Source: Akkermansiaceae bacterium (GTDB lineage: Bacteria > Verrucomicrobiota > Verrucomicrobiia > Verrucomicrobiales > Akkermansiaceae). From it: a stretch of DNA of 38,459 bases. Within the stretch, counting starts at the first letter, position 1; every line of letters begins with the position of its first letter. The stretch is taken from NCBI GenBank assembly GCA_903878115.1, contig CAIRGO010000137.1:1-38459 (forward strand), written 5' to 3'. Of the stretch, positions 25,001 through 32,290 are shown piece by piece. The notes below the pieces were generated by a model, which ran no database searches, was not told the DNA's origin, and saw only the letters and a list, made by a program, of their open reading frames with translations. The translations under genes were made by a program, and so were the position numbers.

Positions 25001-27245
25001 ACATCCGGTCGGCCAGACACTCGATCTCGACGACCTTGAAGAAGTCGGGAATAAGCGCCTGCACGTCTGTTAGAGGGAGTTTGTCGAAGCAGAACCTAGA
25101 TGCGCCGGAGCGGGAGTAGGAATCCGGTTGTTTCAATCCGGCCTGAACCGCAGGATAGAGCAGGCTTTTGGAGGCGTTAATGGTGTAATCGCGGATGTTG
25201 CCGCCACCGTAGATAGCATCGCCGAACAGGGCCAAAGACAGGTAATTGTTTGACATCTGGATCGGGTCGCTCCAGGCGATGACATCGGGGTTGGTTGCGT
25301 TGGCAGTGAACCTCGTGAGCATCGTGTCGCGGTGCGCGCTGGCCGTGGCGGGGGGGTAGCTGCGAATCGCGGATGCGGCTTTGGCGCGGACCCAGAGATC
25401 AGTCTCTGCCGTTTTGTCGAGGCGTTGGACGATGCTTGGCAAGGCGGTGCTGTCGTTGAGAAGACCGAGAGCTTGGCAGGCACCCATGCGACCGTTGGCA
25501 TTCGTGCCAGTGACCATGTTACGCACGGTGGTGAGGTCGGCGCCACTGAGCGTGCGCTTTCCAAGTTCGATGGCGGCGTAATGGCGCACCACGGGATCGT
25601 AGTCGCTGAGGGAAGTGATCAACTGCGCGTTGGTGAAACTTGGGCTATCCACTTTGAAATTCGCGGCGGCGACTGCGTGGGCGACCGTTGTAGCATCCAG
25701 CGCGAGCGGAGGCGGATTGGCAGGAATATCCCTCTTGCCAGTGATGTGGAGACGTTGCAGGGGCAGCGCGTAAGTAAGGATGTAGCAAGCGGTGGCGTTC
25801 ATGCTATAGTAGCCGCTCGCGCCCAAATAAGTGCCGTCGGAGGTGGTGCCGCCGCCGTATTGTTCGGCGCCGTCGTAAGCGAAAGAGCCATCGGTGCGAC
25901 GCGAGAGATCGAGATGCCAGCGCACAGGTTTCAAATGTTCCGCCACGGCGAGGGCTCCGCCCATGTTGGCGCCCATCGCACTCCATAGGTAACTGAAACC
26001 CTGACCAGTGTGGCCATACTCGCGGCCTCTGTAACTGGCGGTGGTGACGCGCGAATAGTATTCGGTTTCCGCGGCGCGTCCGGACTGCAAGCCGAAGAGC
26101 ACGGCGCACATCGGGTCTTTGCCATTGGAAGAGTGCCCGCTGATGAAGGGTTCGTGCTCTCCATACGGAATTGGTCCCTTGTTGACATAAAAGGCAAAGA
26201 AGGCGGAGCCTCGCTGGATCGCGCCGTCAATTTCCGGATCAATCGTTTGTCCGCCTACTAGCAGCGCCTTCTTGCCTAGCACCATGGCCATGTTGGCAAC
26301 GATCCCTACCGCATTTACCGGACCATAGCCACTGCCCATGCGACGACCGGAGCCATCGGGCCTCAATACCGACGGGCCATGACCGAATGTGCCATTGATG
26401 GTCTGCGACTGCGCGAGCTTGAGCGTATAGCTGTTGATGCCGGGCAGCACGTTGGCATCGCTCGTTGCTAGGTAATACTCCGAGAGAAACAAGCCCGTAT
26501 AGCTCCAGTCCCAAGTTGGCAGCGAGTTGTTCACCGGACCTGCGTTCGCCAGCGAGCGAGCATACGTTTGCAAGCGGGACTGCACCGCGGCATAGTCGGA
26601 ATCACCCGATTGAACCCCAGCTAACAATGCCAAACCACTGATGGCATCACTCCAACCGCTGGTTAGGAAGTTTTGGTCGGCGAGGAGTTGGCTGACCAAC
26701 TTGTTACGGGCGTTGGCGAGAATCTTGGTTGACTTAGGGCAGGAGTATGGAGCGGTGGCGGTGTAATTGCCCATGATCGTCATGACGATATTCTCATCGG
26801 TGGTGACACCGGCGCGCCAGCGTTTGACCCGCAGGGTGCCGGCCCCAGTTTTCTCGGCCTCGCCGATCGCTGCGCCAAAGGCCTTGCGGGCATCGCTGGA
26901 AAAAAGCGGCACGGAGCCGCTGCTGGCCGCCATCGCGCCTAGGATCACATCGTCCACCGCCAGTACGGCGTTGCCCGGCGAGCTAGCCACGGTGATCAGG
27001 ATTTGTCGGCTTTCGCCAGTCATGGTTCCATCCGCGCCATGAGTATTACCGGATCCGCCGCTCAGATAAATCCAGCCGCGCAGACCGGTGGGTCCGAGAT
27101 TATAGGTTTCAGCATATTTCGGTGTGCTAGTGGTAGAGATCTTCAATGCGGCGATTGCTCCAGCGGCAGTGAGGTCTGGCGGAGCAGCTTGAATCGATAG
27201 CGTAAATATGGCAACGATAATCAAATAAAGCGCAGTTAAGAACAT
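19026..27245 (-). CDS. Giant secreted mosaic protein: DUF6288, HEAT, Ig, PA14, autotransporter-type repeats, MBG/YDG
   Basis: The protein has 2739 residues from ATG 27245. A signal peptide (MFLTALYLIIVAIFTLSIQA) leads a DUF6288-type module (about 26-515; PDZ-like GPTGLRGWIY, then an alpha/alpha barrel). HEAT-like helices follow (530-850), then an Ig-like domain (850-935), PA14 (936-1069; GLKGEYFDN), Ig (1092-1167), autotransporter-associated strand repeats (1167-1510; NTYSGGTILNAG, NSYTGPTTIQAGT), Ig_3-type, Fn3, Ig_3-type, then MBG/YDG repeats (1786-2361), Ig_3 and two tandem MBG units (2454-2605). The C-terminus has a Ca-type DDPDHDGLSNLMEYALN. It is probably a surface-attached or released protein; no sortase or PEP-CTERM signal is visible. 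An in-frame ATG at 27329 could give a longer basic n-region. Composition varies strongly along the gene. Confidence 0.9.
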   Translation of the reverse strand: MFLTALYLIIVAIFTLSIQAAPPDLTAAGAIAALKISTTSTPKYAETYNLGPTGLRGWIYLSGGSGNTHGADGTMTGESRQILITVASSPGNAVLAVDDVILGAMAASSGSVPLFSSDARKAFGAAIGEAEKTGAGTLRVKRWRAGVTTDENIVMTIMGNYTATAPYSCPKSTKILANARNKLVSQLLADQNFLTSGWSDAISGLALLAGVQSGDSDYAAVQSRLQTYARSLANAGPVNNSLPTWDWSYTGLFLSEYYLATSDANVLPGINSYTLKLAQSQTINGTFGHGPSVLRPDGSGRRMGSGYGPVNAVGIVANMAMVLGKKALLVGGQTIDPEIDGAIQRGSAFFAFYVNKGPIPYGEHEPFISGHSSNGKDPMCAVLFGLQSGRAAETEYYSRVTTASYRGREYGHTGQGFSYLWSAMGANMGGALAVAEHLKPVRWHLDLSRRTDGSFAYDGAEQYGGGTTSDGTYLGASGYYSMNATACYILTYALPLQRLHITGKRDIPANPPPLALDATTVAHAVAAANFKVDSPSFTNAQLITSLSDYDPVVRHYAAIELGKRTLSGADLTTVRNMVTGTNANGRMGACQALGLLNDSTALPSIVQRLDKTAETDLWVRAKAASAIRSYPPATASAHRDTMLTRFTANATNPDVIAWSDPIQMSNNYLSLALFGDAIYGGGNIRDYTINASKSLLYPAVQAGLKQPDSYSRSGASRFCFDKLPLTDVQALIPDFFKVVEIECLADRMWSADSRANGIKTLSKYKVSEGIPYALAMLNIPVGFEWGSDRTIIAGLNALAAYGDAARWTLPTLRTYLAEWSPTSTQYTTLVSTIASIEGSITATTQVPGLSVANTQVTSTTGPKAITLTGSSPRSSVTFTNVTDPPHGTLTGTAPNLTYTPDSGYTGPDYFTFQVIDNLGASYPSAPGTVSVIVGTAGTGLKGEYFDNVNFTNLKLTRTDAQVNFDWGTATPNALLGADTFSVRWSGLLRIPETGTYTFSTLNSDGVHLYLNGVLVLDDYVDQTTNWKDGASVSLTAGQMVDLQLNYYENTGSAVAKLKWTGPSFAGANGALIGPEWLYDGAGITDRRAYAHSQSVSLVQNTPQAITLTGSGGTLTYTIISPPSNGILSGTAPNLTYTPTTNFSGSDSFTFLVNNGTSNSSPATVSIGIQVGQPVSFTWGSAVSGNLSTAARWNPATAPAAAGQPFYTLNFTPTGTYTATHDLNNGFQLNQMNVAAAVTLAGTNSITFSANGTILPQFNQNSSNAVTIGTPLVLAAMTNFGGNGGGAVTLSSLISGSGGFTKDNPGTLTINNINNTYSGGTILNAGKVTFPASDIVTPFFGSGPVTINPNATLLVNRTNLTNPITLNGATVTGGNSFTSYLAGPVTLTGITTFSFGTTGGFQITGNIRGSGGLTTIGTTQWTMTGTNSYTGPTTIQAGTIRYSAAAAVGPGAIIIATGGKANLNYTGNRMITSLSLGGTTMPPGTYGSTTSPAANKNDTYFTGAGTITILPSTTTALALTGGSTPANQGSPLTFTATVSGTSPTGNVAFYDGITLLGTSVLNGSFQASFSSSNLSIGLRSITAQYTGNVNNSSSTSPALSIEISGLISAAPTNLTATPRNNNIALNWTGAAGADSYYVKRSLISGGPYTVIGNTTSTSFVDSTAVNGTNYYYQLSTINIAGESADSAQVNAIPAAFASSTTLQSSPLVTGPYGSTVTFTAAISAGATGTMTFRDGTTVLGVSNVSSNSATFAISTLSMSSHSITATYSGDAIFSGSVSTPLIYTVTAKPLTITGVTASNKVYDGNTAALLSGGSLSGGIVAGETVTIAPGIGTFASSNAGTWAITTSSFSLAGANAGNYALSAQPTVANASITPRSLQLSGTRMYDGTAIATAEILSISNNLDGSNLTLTGSANLTAKDSGTQTISTIMPPSLVQKTKGSTGVNAATSFSLTAVAPIAGNTMIAVISTRGTSANIVTSITQTGVSIGTWLRASQSNNSGITTEIWYASNLPSGSGTGITINQGNFRSAAVVMEYSGVLTSNPLDKVSQTNSVGTGISASTGSTATTIQANELWIGGIGFASSANTLGTPSNSFAQVDNAASTNGTATSNARVYALERIVSSPGTATSSGTISSSTQWAGSIATFRTVTPTTLAISGSAASNYSLIGATGSVQIAPKALAISGLTGVPKAYDGTPAATVSGSATLLPSQAPGAGTTSDGKSYSGDIVTLSGSSSATFTNSTAASAKPLTVNGFTLTGTNNGNYSLIQPTGLTADITPRQISVTALNQSKFYGQTLTFGDGESLFSSSGLQNGETIGTVSLACSGGGATAAAGLYPIIPNAATGGTFLATNYSIIYEPGQLNIQALSTATSVTTSLSSSIYGSMVTLTATVVPAPDGGMVQFYDNSLALGVPMTIITGQAQITNNNLSSGSHTITAIYSGNTNFTGSSASVINLTVNKATPTITTAPTATNITYGQTLADANLSGGVGSVPGTFAFTAPTTAPSAGTLTQSVVFTPTDIANYLPVNTRVNVTVNKALTTITSTPTASSITFGQTLGSSTLSGGAGSVPGSFAFAIPSSAPTIGTASHGVTFTPADTANHEIASTNVSVSVNPALTTYLTWSQTAEQSLTAGLNNGPTDDPDHDGLSNLMEYALNTVPMIANSSPVLQSFTTVGVNKYLRLTMMKNPLASDLTYAIEVTSDMESNVWTELPTAANGNELSGTDTLPVSSTQRRFIRLKVTANP
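19431..19886 (-). repeat. Two tandem MBG-type repeat units within the giant protein
   Basis: Units at 19656-19886 and 19431-19655 encode parallel ~76-residue blocks. Each opens with V-N-K-A, then T-I-T-(T/S)-x-P-T-A, I-T-(Y/F)-GQTL, LSGG-x-GSVPG, F-A-F, and ends VTFTP-x-D-x-AN with a V-(N/S)-V strand. Both are of the MBG (Mucin-binding-like, bacterial Ig) type, with similarity clear at protein level and only patchy at DNA level. Confidence 0.75.
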
Positions 27246-27476
27246 GCGTTTTTTGATTCCTAACGAAACTTTTTTAGTGAAGTAATTCACGAGAATGCGC
27301 TTATGATGGCAAAACTTTAAGAGATTCATTAGGTTTATTAGAAAATTGTAGCAGTATGGGTTAATGAGCCAGATTGAGTTAAAGCGCGCGCGACAAAGTA
27401 ATTGATCCATGAATTTACTCTAAAATGGCAAAGCTGCATTATGCCTCATTGGTAGAGAATTGCAATAATTAATTTC

Positions 27477-27502
27477 TTGACAACTAATTCTAACAGTATA
27501 GT
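27477..27502 (+). promoter_or_regulatory. Weak putative promoter for the divergent regulator
   Basis: A perfect TTGACA (27477-27482) is followed by TATAGT (27497-27502), but the spacer is only 14 bases, shorter than usual. The -10 box ends 11 bases before ATG 27514. An 8-base palindrome ATTGCAAT (27459-27466) sits just upstream and could be a binding site. Confidence 0.3.
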
Positions 27503-27513
27503 AGCTTTTCATC

Positions 27514-28599
27514 ATGAATCCGATTCAACAAATTCCGAAACATGAACTAGTGGTTAAGCGTATTAAGGATGGATTAGGAGCAGGGCGTTGGAGTGGTAGT
27601 GTGCCCGGCGTTCAGCGTTTAGCAACTGAGCTTGATGTTTCTCCGCATACTGTGAGGCGTGCATTGAAAAAGCTTGAAGTCGAGGGGTTTCTTGGTGGGC
27701 GTGGGCTAGGGCGCAGCCGAGGTATCACGGCGGTCAGCGAATCACATTACCGCAAGCGCCCATTGCGCATCGCAATTTTGCGACATGATATGCATCTATC
27801 AGATAGCCCGCAAACGTCCCTAGTGTTGACCGAGATCATTCATTCGCTGGAAGTTGCGGGGATGAATGTATTTTATTGCAAAAAGTCTCTAACTGAAATG
27901 AAAAACGACGTGCAACGCATGACTCGTCAGTTGGTATTAGCGAAGGCGGATGCATGGATTGTTGAAGCAGGTTCACGCCCGCTGTTAGAGTGGTGCTCGT
28001 CACAATCGACTCCTTGTATGGCGTTGTATGGTCGCACGGGCGACTTGCCTATAGCTCGTACGGGCCCAGATATCGTTGATGCATGCCGCACTGCTATGCG
28101 TCAACTCCTGGCATTGGGGCATAGTCGTATTGTCCATATTGTTCGTGAAGCGCGCCGCAAGCCAATACCAGGGGCAAGTGAACGAACGCTCCTTGAGGAA
28201 ATGACAAATTCTGGAGTGATGATAGGTCCATATAATTTGCCCGATTGGGAGGAAACTCCAGAAGGCTTTGGTCGCTTGCTCGAATCCTTATTTAGGCGCT
28301 CGCCACCTACAGCTTTGATCATCGATGAAATTCCTCGATTGCTTGCCACGATCGCTTTTCTCGCTCGCCGTGGTATCAAGGTGCCTGAACATATTTCGAT
28401 AGTTTCCACCGACTGTGATGCACTACTTGATTGGTGTCGTCCTGGCATTGCTCACATGCAATATGATAGTAATCTCATCGTTCGCCGCGTGGTGCGTTGG
28501 GTGAAAGCAGTTCGAAAAGGGAATCAAGACTGTAAAGTGATTAATGTTCCTGCGCAATTCGTTCCAGGTGGAAGCATCGGCCCTGCATACATTCGGTAA
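27514..28599 (+). CDS. GntR-type helix-turn-helix regulator with LacI-like sugar-binding sensor
   Basis: The 361-residue protein combines an N-terminal GntR-type winged helix (about 1-72; VPGVQRLATELDVSPHTVRRALKKLEVEGFL) with a periplasmic-binding-protein-like sensor (about 85-361; RIAILRHDMHLSD, ARTGPDIVDACRTAMRQLLALGHSRIVHI, ISIVSTDCDALLDW). This architecture is frequent in Verrucomicrobia and usually controls sugar-use genes. It is transcribed away from the giant secreted protein and towards the rhamnosidase-like gene, which starts 95 bases downstream. It may therefore control one or both, with a sugar released from plant or algal polymer as ligand. That link is inference from position. 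Confidence 0.85.
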   Translation: MNPIQQIPKHELVVKRIKDGLGAGRWSGSVPGVQRLATELDVSPHTVRRALKKLEVEGFLGGRGLGRSRGITAVSESHYRKRPLRIAILRHDMHLSDSPQTSLVLTEIIHSLEVAGMNVFYCKKSLTEMKNDVQRMTRQLVLAKADAWIVEAGSRPLLEWCSSQSTPCMALYGRTGDLPIARTGPDIVDACRTAMRQLLALGHSRIVHIVREARRKPIPGASERTLLEEMTNSGVMIGPYNLPDWEETPEGFGRLLESLFRRSPPTALIIDEIPRLLATIAFLARRGIKVPEHISIVSTDCDALLDWCRPGIAHMQYDSNLIVRRVVRWVKAVRKGNQDCKVINVPAQFVPGGSIGPAYIR

Positions 28600-28694
28600 A
28601 TTTTTCACGAATCGTTTTCCCTCATGATGGTCATATAGAATTCTCGCAAAAAATCTAAGATTGCTTCCGAGCACTTCTATCAATAAGGTCGGGT

Positions 28695-30902
28695 ATGGCA
28701 AAATGGTTGATTTGCATTAGTGTGTTAGTTGGGGAAATGGGCGTGCTGTTCGCAGCTCCTGATAAATTGTCGAATACTGACGAGTCATTACCTGTTGGTT
28801 CGATGATCAAAGATTATGGCTTAAAAGATTATGTCCGCACTTCTGTAGATCTTCCGCATGCGGAACCGCAGCCATGGAAACTTGTTTGTGGATTGCCTTA
28901 CAATTGTCATTTCCAGCCGTGGATCGAAATCGAGGCTGCTGAAGGTAGTAAGATACTTTACAATTCTAGTAATCCGTTAGTGCTTTATTTGACCAAGACG
29001 GAATCAGTCACCACGGCCACAAACCAATCCATTTATGAGGCAAAAAACTGGGTCAGCGGGGAAGGGGCGATCTATACGATTCCCGCTGGTGCTAAAGTGA
29101 AATCCGTGAAGTATCGCGAGACCGGTTTCGACACCACCTTCGCTGGTTCTTTTGTTTGCAACGACGAAGATTATAACATTCTTTGGAAAAAAGCGGCGCG
29201 GACTGCTTACATTTGCATGAGGGATCATTTTTACGATTGTCCCGACCGCGAACGCGTCGGATTTTGGGGCGATGGCACACCTGAGATGAACCAATGTTTT
29301 TATGTGTTTGATCCTTCCGCTCATCGACTCGCGAAAGACTTAGTGCGGCGAAAACTAGAACCAAAATTCTATCCAGGGCAACACCTCGAGTTCCTCGGCG
29401 AGTATGGATTATGGTTCTACTACCTGCACTCGGGAGACCTTGAATCGATGCGCATGATTTATGCACCTACCAAAGAGTTTCTTTTTACCACTTATCAATT
29501 TGGCAATCCAAAGACTTGGTTCGATTGGGGTAAGGAGGTCAAGGATACTGCTGTCATCGAAACCTGTTTCTATTACAATTGCCTGCAAACATTGAGAAAA
29601 ATAGCACTTGTCACCGGACACGATGCCGATGTTCCAGAGATCGATGCCAAGCTCACTGCAATCAGCAGCACCTTCGATAAAAACTACTGGAAAGACGGAT
29701 ATTACATGTCCTCTCAAGTAACGAGTCCAGATGATCGGGCGAATGCGATGGCGGTGAATTCCGGTCTTGCCGATCGCTCCAAATGGCAAGCGATTTACGA
29801 TAATGTTCTTACTAAAAAAACTTATGCTAGCTGTTTCTTTGATCGATGGGTATTCGAAGCTCTTTGCACTATGGGCAAACAAGAATACGCGCTGATACGA
29901 ATGCATGAGCGATACAAAACGATGATTCCTTGTAGTTTTACGACGCTTTGGGAGCATTATGATCGCTGGTGGGCATCGCGTATTGATGCTTACGATGATG
30001 CGTCTTCGCTGAATCACGGTTGGAATCCTCCGGCGTTAAATCTCTCACAAACCATCTGCGGCATCACTCCTGTCGAGCCAGGGTGGACAACTTACCAAGT
30101 AATGCCGAAAGAGTCGTTTTTAACTGCGATCAACGTAGTAGTTCCCACCATCAAAGGTAAAGTGACGATGGATTTGAAAAAGACCGCATCTGAGTATGCG
30201 CTTAGCCTAGATTCTCCGCCCGCGACCATTGCCATCGTCGGAATTCCCAAATCCTCATTTACGAAAATGGACAGCATCAAGGTTAATGGCACAATAGTTT
30301 GGAATGGTGCCTTCATCGCTGGCATGGATGGAGTTTCGTGGCAGGGAGAAGATGCCGAATTCATCAAGTTCAAGGTGACACCAGGAACTTGGAAATTTTT
30401 CGCGCAAGGAAATCTCCCACTTAGCTCGCCCAAAGCAATTCCTCAGAAACCAGCGGACGATATCGTGTTAGACAAAAAAGGCTGGGCAGCGAGTGCCTCT
30501 ATACCCGATGGAACTTTCCTGTTCAGTGGTGCAAAAATTCCCATCGATTGTAGCGCGGCGAATGCGATCGATGGTGATCATTGGAATGGATGGCGCGATA
30601 AGACAAAGACTCAATATCCAGGTCAGTGGTTTCAGCTTGATATGAAAAAAGTCCAGGATTTTGACAAAATCGTATTAGATAACACCTGGGCGTTATGGGA
30701 TTTCCCCGTCACATATTCGGTTGCGGTATCCAACGATGCTGTCACATGGAGCCCTCCCATAGCGAGCGGCTCTGGTGGCTTAGGAATCAATGCCATCAGC
30801 TTTCCGCGACAATCAGCGCGCTATATTCGCATCACGCAAAACTCATCGAGTGATACATATTATTGGTCCATTTTTGAACTCGATGTGTGTCGGAAAAAAT
30901 GA
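28695..30902 (+). CDS. Secreted GH78-like alpha-L-rhamnosidase with C-terminal discoidin-type domain
   Basis: The 735-residue protein has a signal peptide (residues 1-21). Beta modules lead to an alpha/alpha six-hairpin domain. The block RDHFYDCPDRERVGFWGDG (176-194) matches the acid-containing motif of GH78 rhamnosidases (CPxRDERLGWTGD type; Glu186 is the likely general acid), and CSFTTLWEHYDRW supplies the second carboxylate (Glu420). ITPVEPGWTTYQVMP is the usual family strand after the barrel. The C-terminal ~130 residues resemble an F5/8 type C (CBM32-like) domain (WFQLDMKKVQDF, ARYIRITQNSS). It likely releases L-rhamnose from pectin- or fucoidan-like glycans outside the cytoplasm. The exact linkage is not deducible. 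It sits 95 bases after the regulator and converges on bioF. Confidence 0.8.
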   Translation: MAKWLICISVLVGEMGVLFAAPDKLSNTDESLPVGSMIKDYGLKDYVRTSVDLPHAEPQPWKLVCGLPYNCHFQPWIEIEAAEGSKILYNSSNPLVLYLTKTESVTTATNQSIYEAKNWVSGEGAIYTIPAGAKVKSVKYRETGFDTTFAGSFVCNDEDYNILWKKAARTAYICMRDHFYDCPDRERVGFWGDGTPEMNQCFYVFDPSAHRLAKDLVRRKLEPKFYPGQHLEFLGEYGLWFYYLHSGDLESMRMIYAPTKEFLFTTYQFGNPKTWFDWGKEVKDTAVIETCFYYNCLQTLRKIALVTGHDADVPEIDAKLTAISSTFDKNYWKDGYYMSSQVTSPDDRANAMAVNSGLADRSKWQAIYDNVLTKKTYASCFFDRWVFEALCTMGKQEYALIRMHERYKTMIPCSFTTLWEHYDRWWASRIDAYDDASSLNHGWNPPALNLSQTICGITPVEPGWTTYQVMPKESFLTAINVVVPTIKGKVTMDLKKTASEYALSLDSPPATIAIVGIPKSSFTKMDSIKVNGTIVWNGAFIAGMDGVSWQGEDAEFIKFKVTPGTWKFFAQGNLPLSSPKAIPQKPADDIVLDKKGWAASASIPDGTFLFSGAKIPIDCSAANAIDGDHWNGWRDKTKTQYPGQWFQLDMKKVQDFDKIVLDNTWALWDFPVTYSVAVSNDAVTWSPPIASGSGGLGINAISFPRQSARYIRITQNSSSDTYYWSIFELDVCRKK

Positions 30903-30914
30903 ACCTGCGAAAAT

Positions 30915-32153
30915 TTACATATCAGCAAGCAGCAGTTTTAACTCAGCAATTTCTTCCTGCGTATGGCGTGCAGAAAGCGAAATTCTTAGGCGCGCGGTAT
31001 TCCTAGGCACGGTAGGGTAGCGGATCGCTGGCACGAGGAAGCCGGCCTTATTCAGTGTTGCGGATGCCGATAACGCTTGCTCATTGCTTCCTAAAATCCA
31101 AGGAATGATGGGCGTGCAATGCTTGTCATGCATCGTTCCTAACGTGAACTGAGCGATATTGTTTTGCAATTGTTGACGCAATTTCTTGCCTTCCTCAGAG
31201 CGGATAATGGTGAGAGCTTGGCAGGCTGCATGAGCGAGGGCAGGGGGAGGGGCTGTGGAGTAAATAAACGAACGTGCACGATTGATTAGCAGATCAATCA
31301 CGACTGATGAACTGGCTATAAATCCACCGGCTAAGCCAGCGGCTTTACTGAGCGTGCCCATCTGCAGATCAATACGTTTTTGCAAACCTATTTGTTCTGC
31401 GAGACCTGCACCATGCTCTCCAAAAATACCGAAACCGTGCGCTTCATCGACGAGTAATAAGGCATCGTATTTTTCTTTCAAGCGAACCAATTCTTCCAGT
31501 GGTGCGAGATCGCCGTCCATACTAAAAACGGATTCGGTAACGATCATGATGCGAGGTTCACTGCCATGCTGTGCTCTGAGGGCATGAAGAATTTTTTCCA
31601 AATTGATGCAGTCGCTGTGAGGAAATACCCGCAAAGTAGCACCCGATAGGCGTGCCGCATCGATTAAGCAAGCATGGCTTAGTTTGTCGAGAATGACAAA
31701 ATCCCCGCGCTGGAGCAACGCGGGGATCGTTCCCATCGCCGCTGCGAAACCTGTGCTAAAAAGCAGTGCTCTATCGCTGGCTTTTAACTCGGCAATGGAA
31801 TCCTCCAGCGCGACATGTGCTGGACTAGTGCCGCAGATCAAGCGAGATGCCGTGGCGCCGTGGCCGTAGGTTCTTATGCCCTCCACGAAAGCCTCTGCAA
31901 TGGCGGGATGACTAGCCAACCCGAGGTAATCATTGGCCGCGAAATTCCGCATTTCTCGTTGATCCTGAGCGCTTGTACAAGTTCCTTTATTGCCGTAGGG
32001 CGTGACTTTGCGCCATAAACCCTGCGCGATAATTTCTTCACGTTCTTCTTGCAGCGATCTCATCATGCTAGCGTTCAGATACCAGAAATCTACTGATTTA
32101 CCAGCAGAACTTACGAATAGGCCGTATTTCTCCTGTTGCTCATTTTGGCTCAT
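30915..32153 (-). CDS. bioF: 8-amino-7-oxononanoate synthase-like PLP enzyme
   Basis: BioF condenses pimeloyl-thioester and alanine to 8-amino-7-oxononanoate in biotin synthesis. The protein shows FAANDYLGLASHP, GATASRLICGTSPAH, His160, the PLP-aspartate/histidine pair in LLVDEAHGFG (Asp236, His239) and the Schiff-base lysine Lys270 in MGTLSKAAGLAGG. Start ATG 32153 has a GGAG ten bases upstream, the only convincing Shine-Dalgarno motif I noticed in the window. It gives 412 residues with a 30-residue tail (MSQNEQQEKYGLF). The internal ATG at 32066 would give 383 residues, closer to E. coli length. Related activities (glycine C-acetyltransferase, serine palmitoyltransferase) belong to the same family, but biotin synthesis fits best. 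No other bio gene is adjacent. Confidence 0.87.
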   Translation of the reverse strand: MSQNEQQEKYGLFVSSAGKSVDFWYLNASMMRSLQEEREEIIAQGLWRKVTPYGNKGTCTSAQDQREMRNFAANDYLGLASHPAIAEAFVEGIRTYGHGATASRLICGTSPAHVALEDSIAELKASDRALLFSTGFAAAMGTIPALLQRGDFVILDKLSHACLIDAARLSGATLRVFPHSDCINLEKILHALRAQHGSEPRIMIVTESVFSMDGDLAPLEELVRLKEKYDALLLVDEAHGFGIFGEHGAGLAEQIGLQKRIDLQMGTLSKAAGLAGGFIASSSVVIDLLINRARSFIYSTAPPPALAHAACQALTIIRSEEGKKLRQQLQNNIAQFTLGTMHDKHCTPIIPWILGSNEQALSASATLNKAGFLVPAIRYPTVPRNTARLRISLSARHTQEEIAELKLLLADM

Positions 32154-32193
32154 GATCAGTAAGCTCCGCTGGGTAACATCGTTAAGATTTTTG

Positions 32194-32222
32194 TTTTTAT
32201 TTAGCTTAGCGCAGGTTGTAAA
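32194..32222 (-). promoter_or_regulatory. Putative promoter for bioF
   Basis: On the minus strand, TTTACA (32217-32222 read in reverse) and TAAAAA (32194-32199) are spaced by 17 bases. The -35 box is the left arm of the inverted repeat at 32216-32245. The leader to ATG 32153 is about 35 bases and contains the GGAG. Confidence 0.45.
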
Positions 32223-32245
32223 TTTCCTAAATAATGTATTTACAA
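32216..32245. promoter_or_regulatory. Perfect 8-base inverted repeat, BirA-operator-like
   Basis: TTGTAAAT (32216-32223) and ATTTACAA (32238-32245) are perfect complements around 14 bases. The known BirA consensus is TTGTAAACC, a 14-16 base spacer and GGTTTACAA; the outer TTGTAAA/TTTACAA halves match here, but the CC/GG inner bases are absent and the halves lie closer. Each arm also contains a TTTACA that can serve as -35 for the divergent genes, so the symmetry might reflect two back-to-back promoters instead. Confidence 0.5.
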
Positions 32246-32266
32246 ATAGTATTAAAATGATACATT
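32239..32266 (+). promoter_or_regulatory. Putative promoter for the Verru_Chthon A-like gene
   Basis: TTTACA (32239-32244), a 16-base spacer and TACATT (32261-32266) precede ATG 32291, with a leader of about 18 bases. The -35 lies in the right arm of the inverted repeat. Confidence 0.4.
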
Positions 32267-32290
32267 GCTCCAACCCAAAAAAGCTAAGTT

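Noticed and set aside
25332-25988. 218-codon plus-strand ORF opposite the DUF6288/HEAT region
   Set aside because: It is antisense to a continuous 2739-residue frame with recognisable domains and consists of low-complexity Ala/Gly/Arg typical of a shadow frame.
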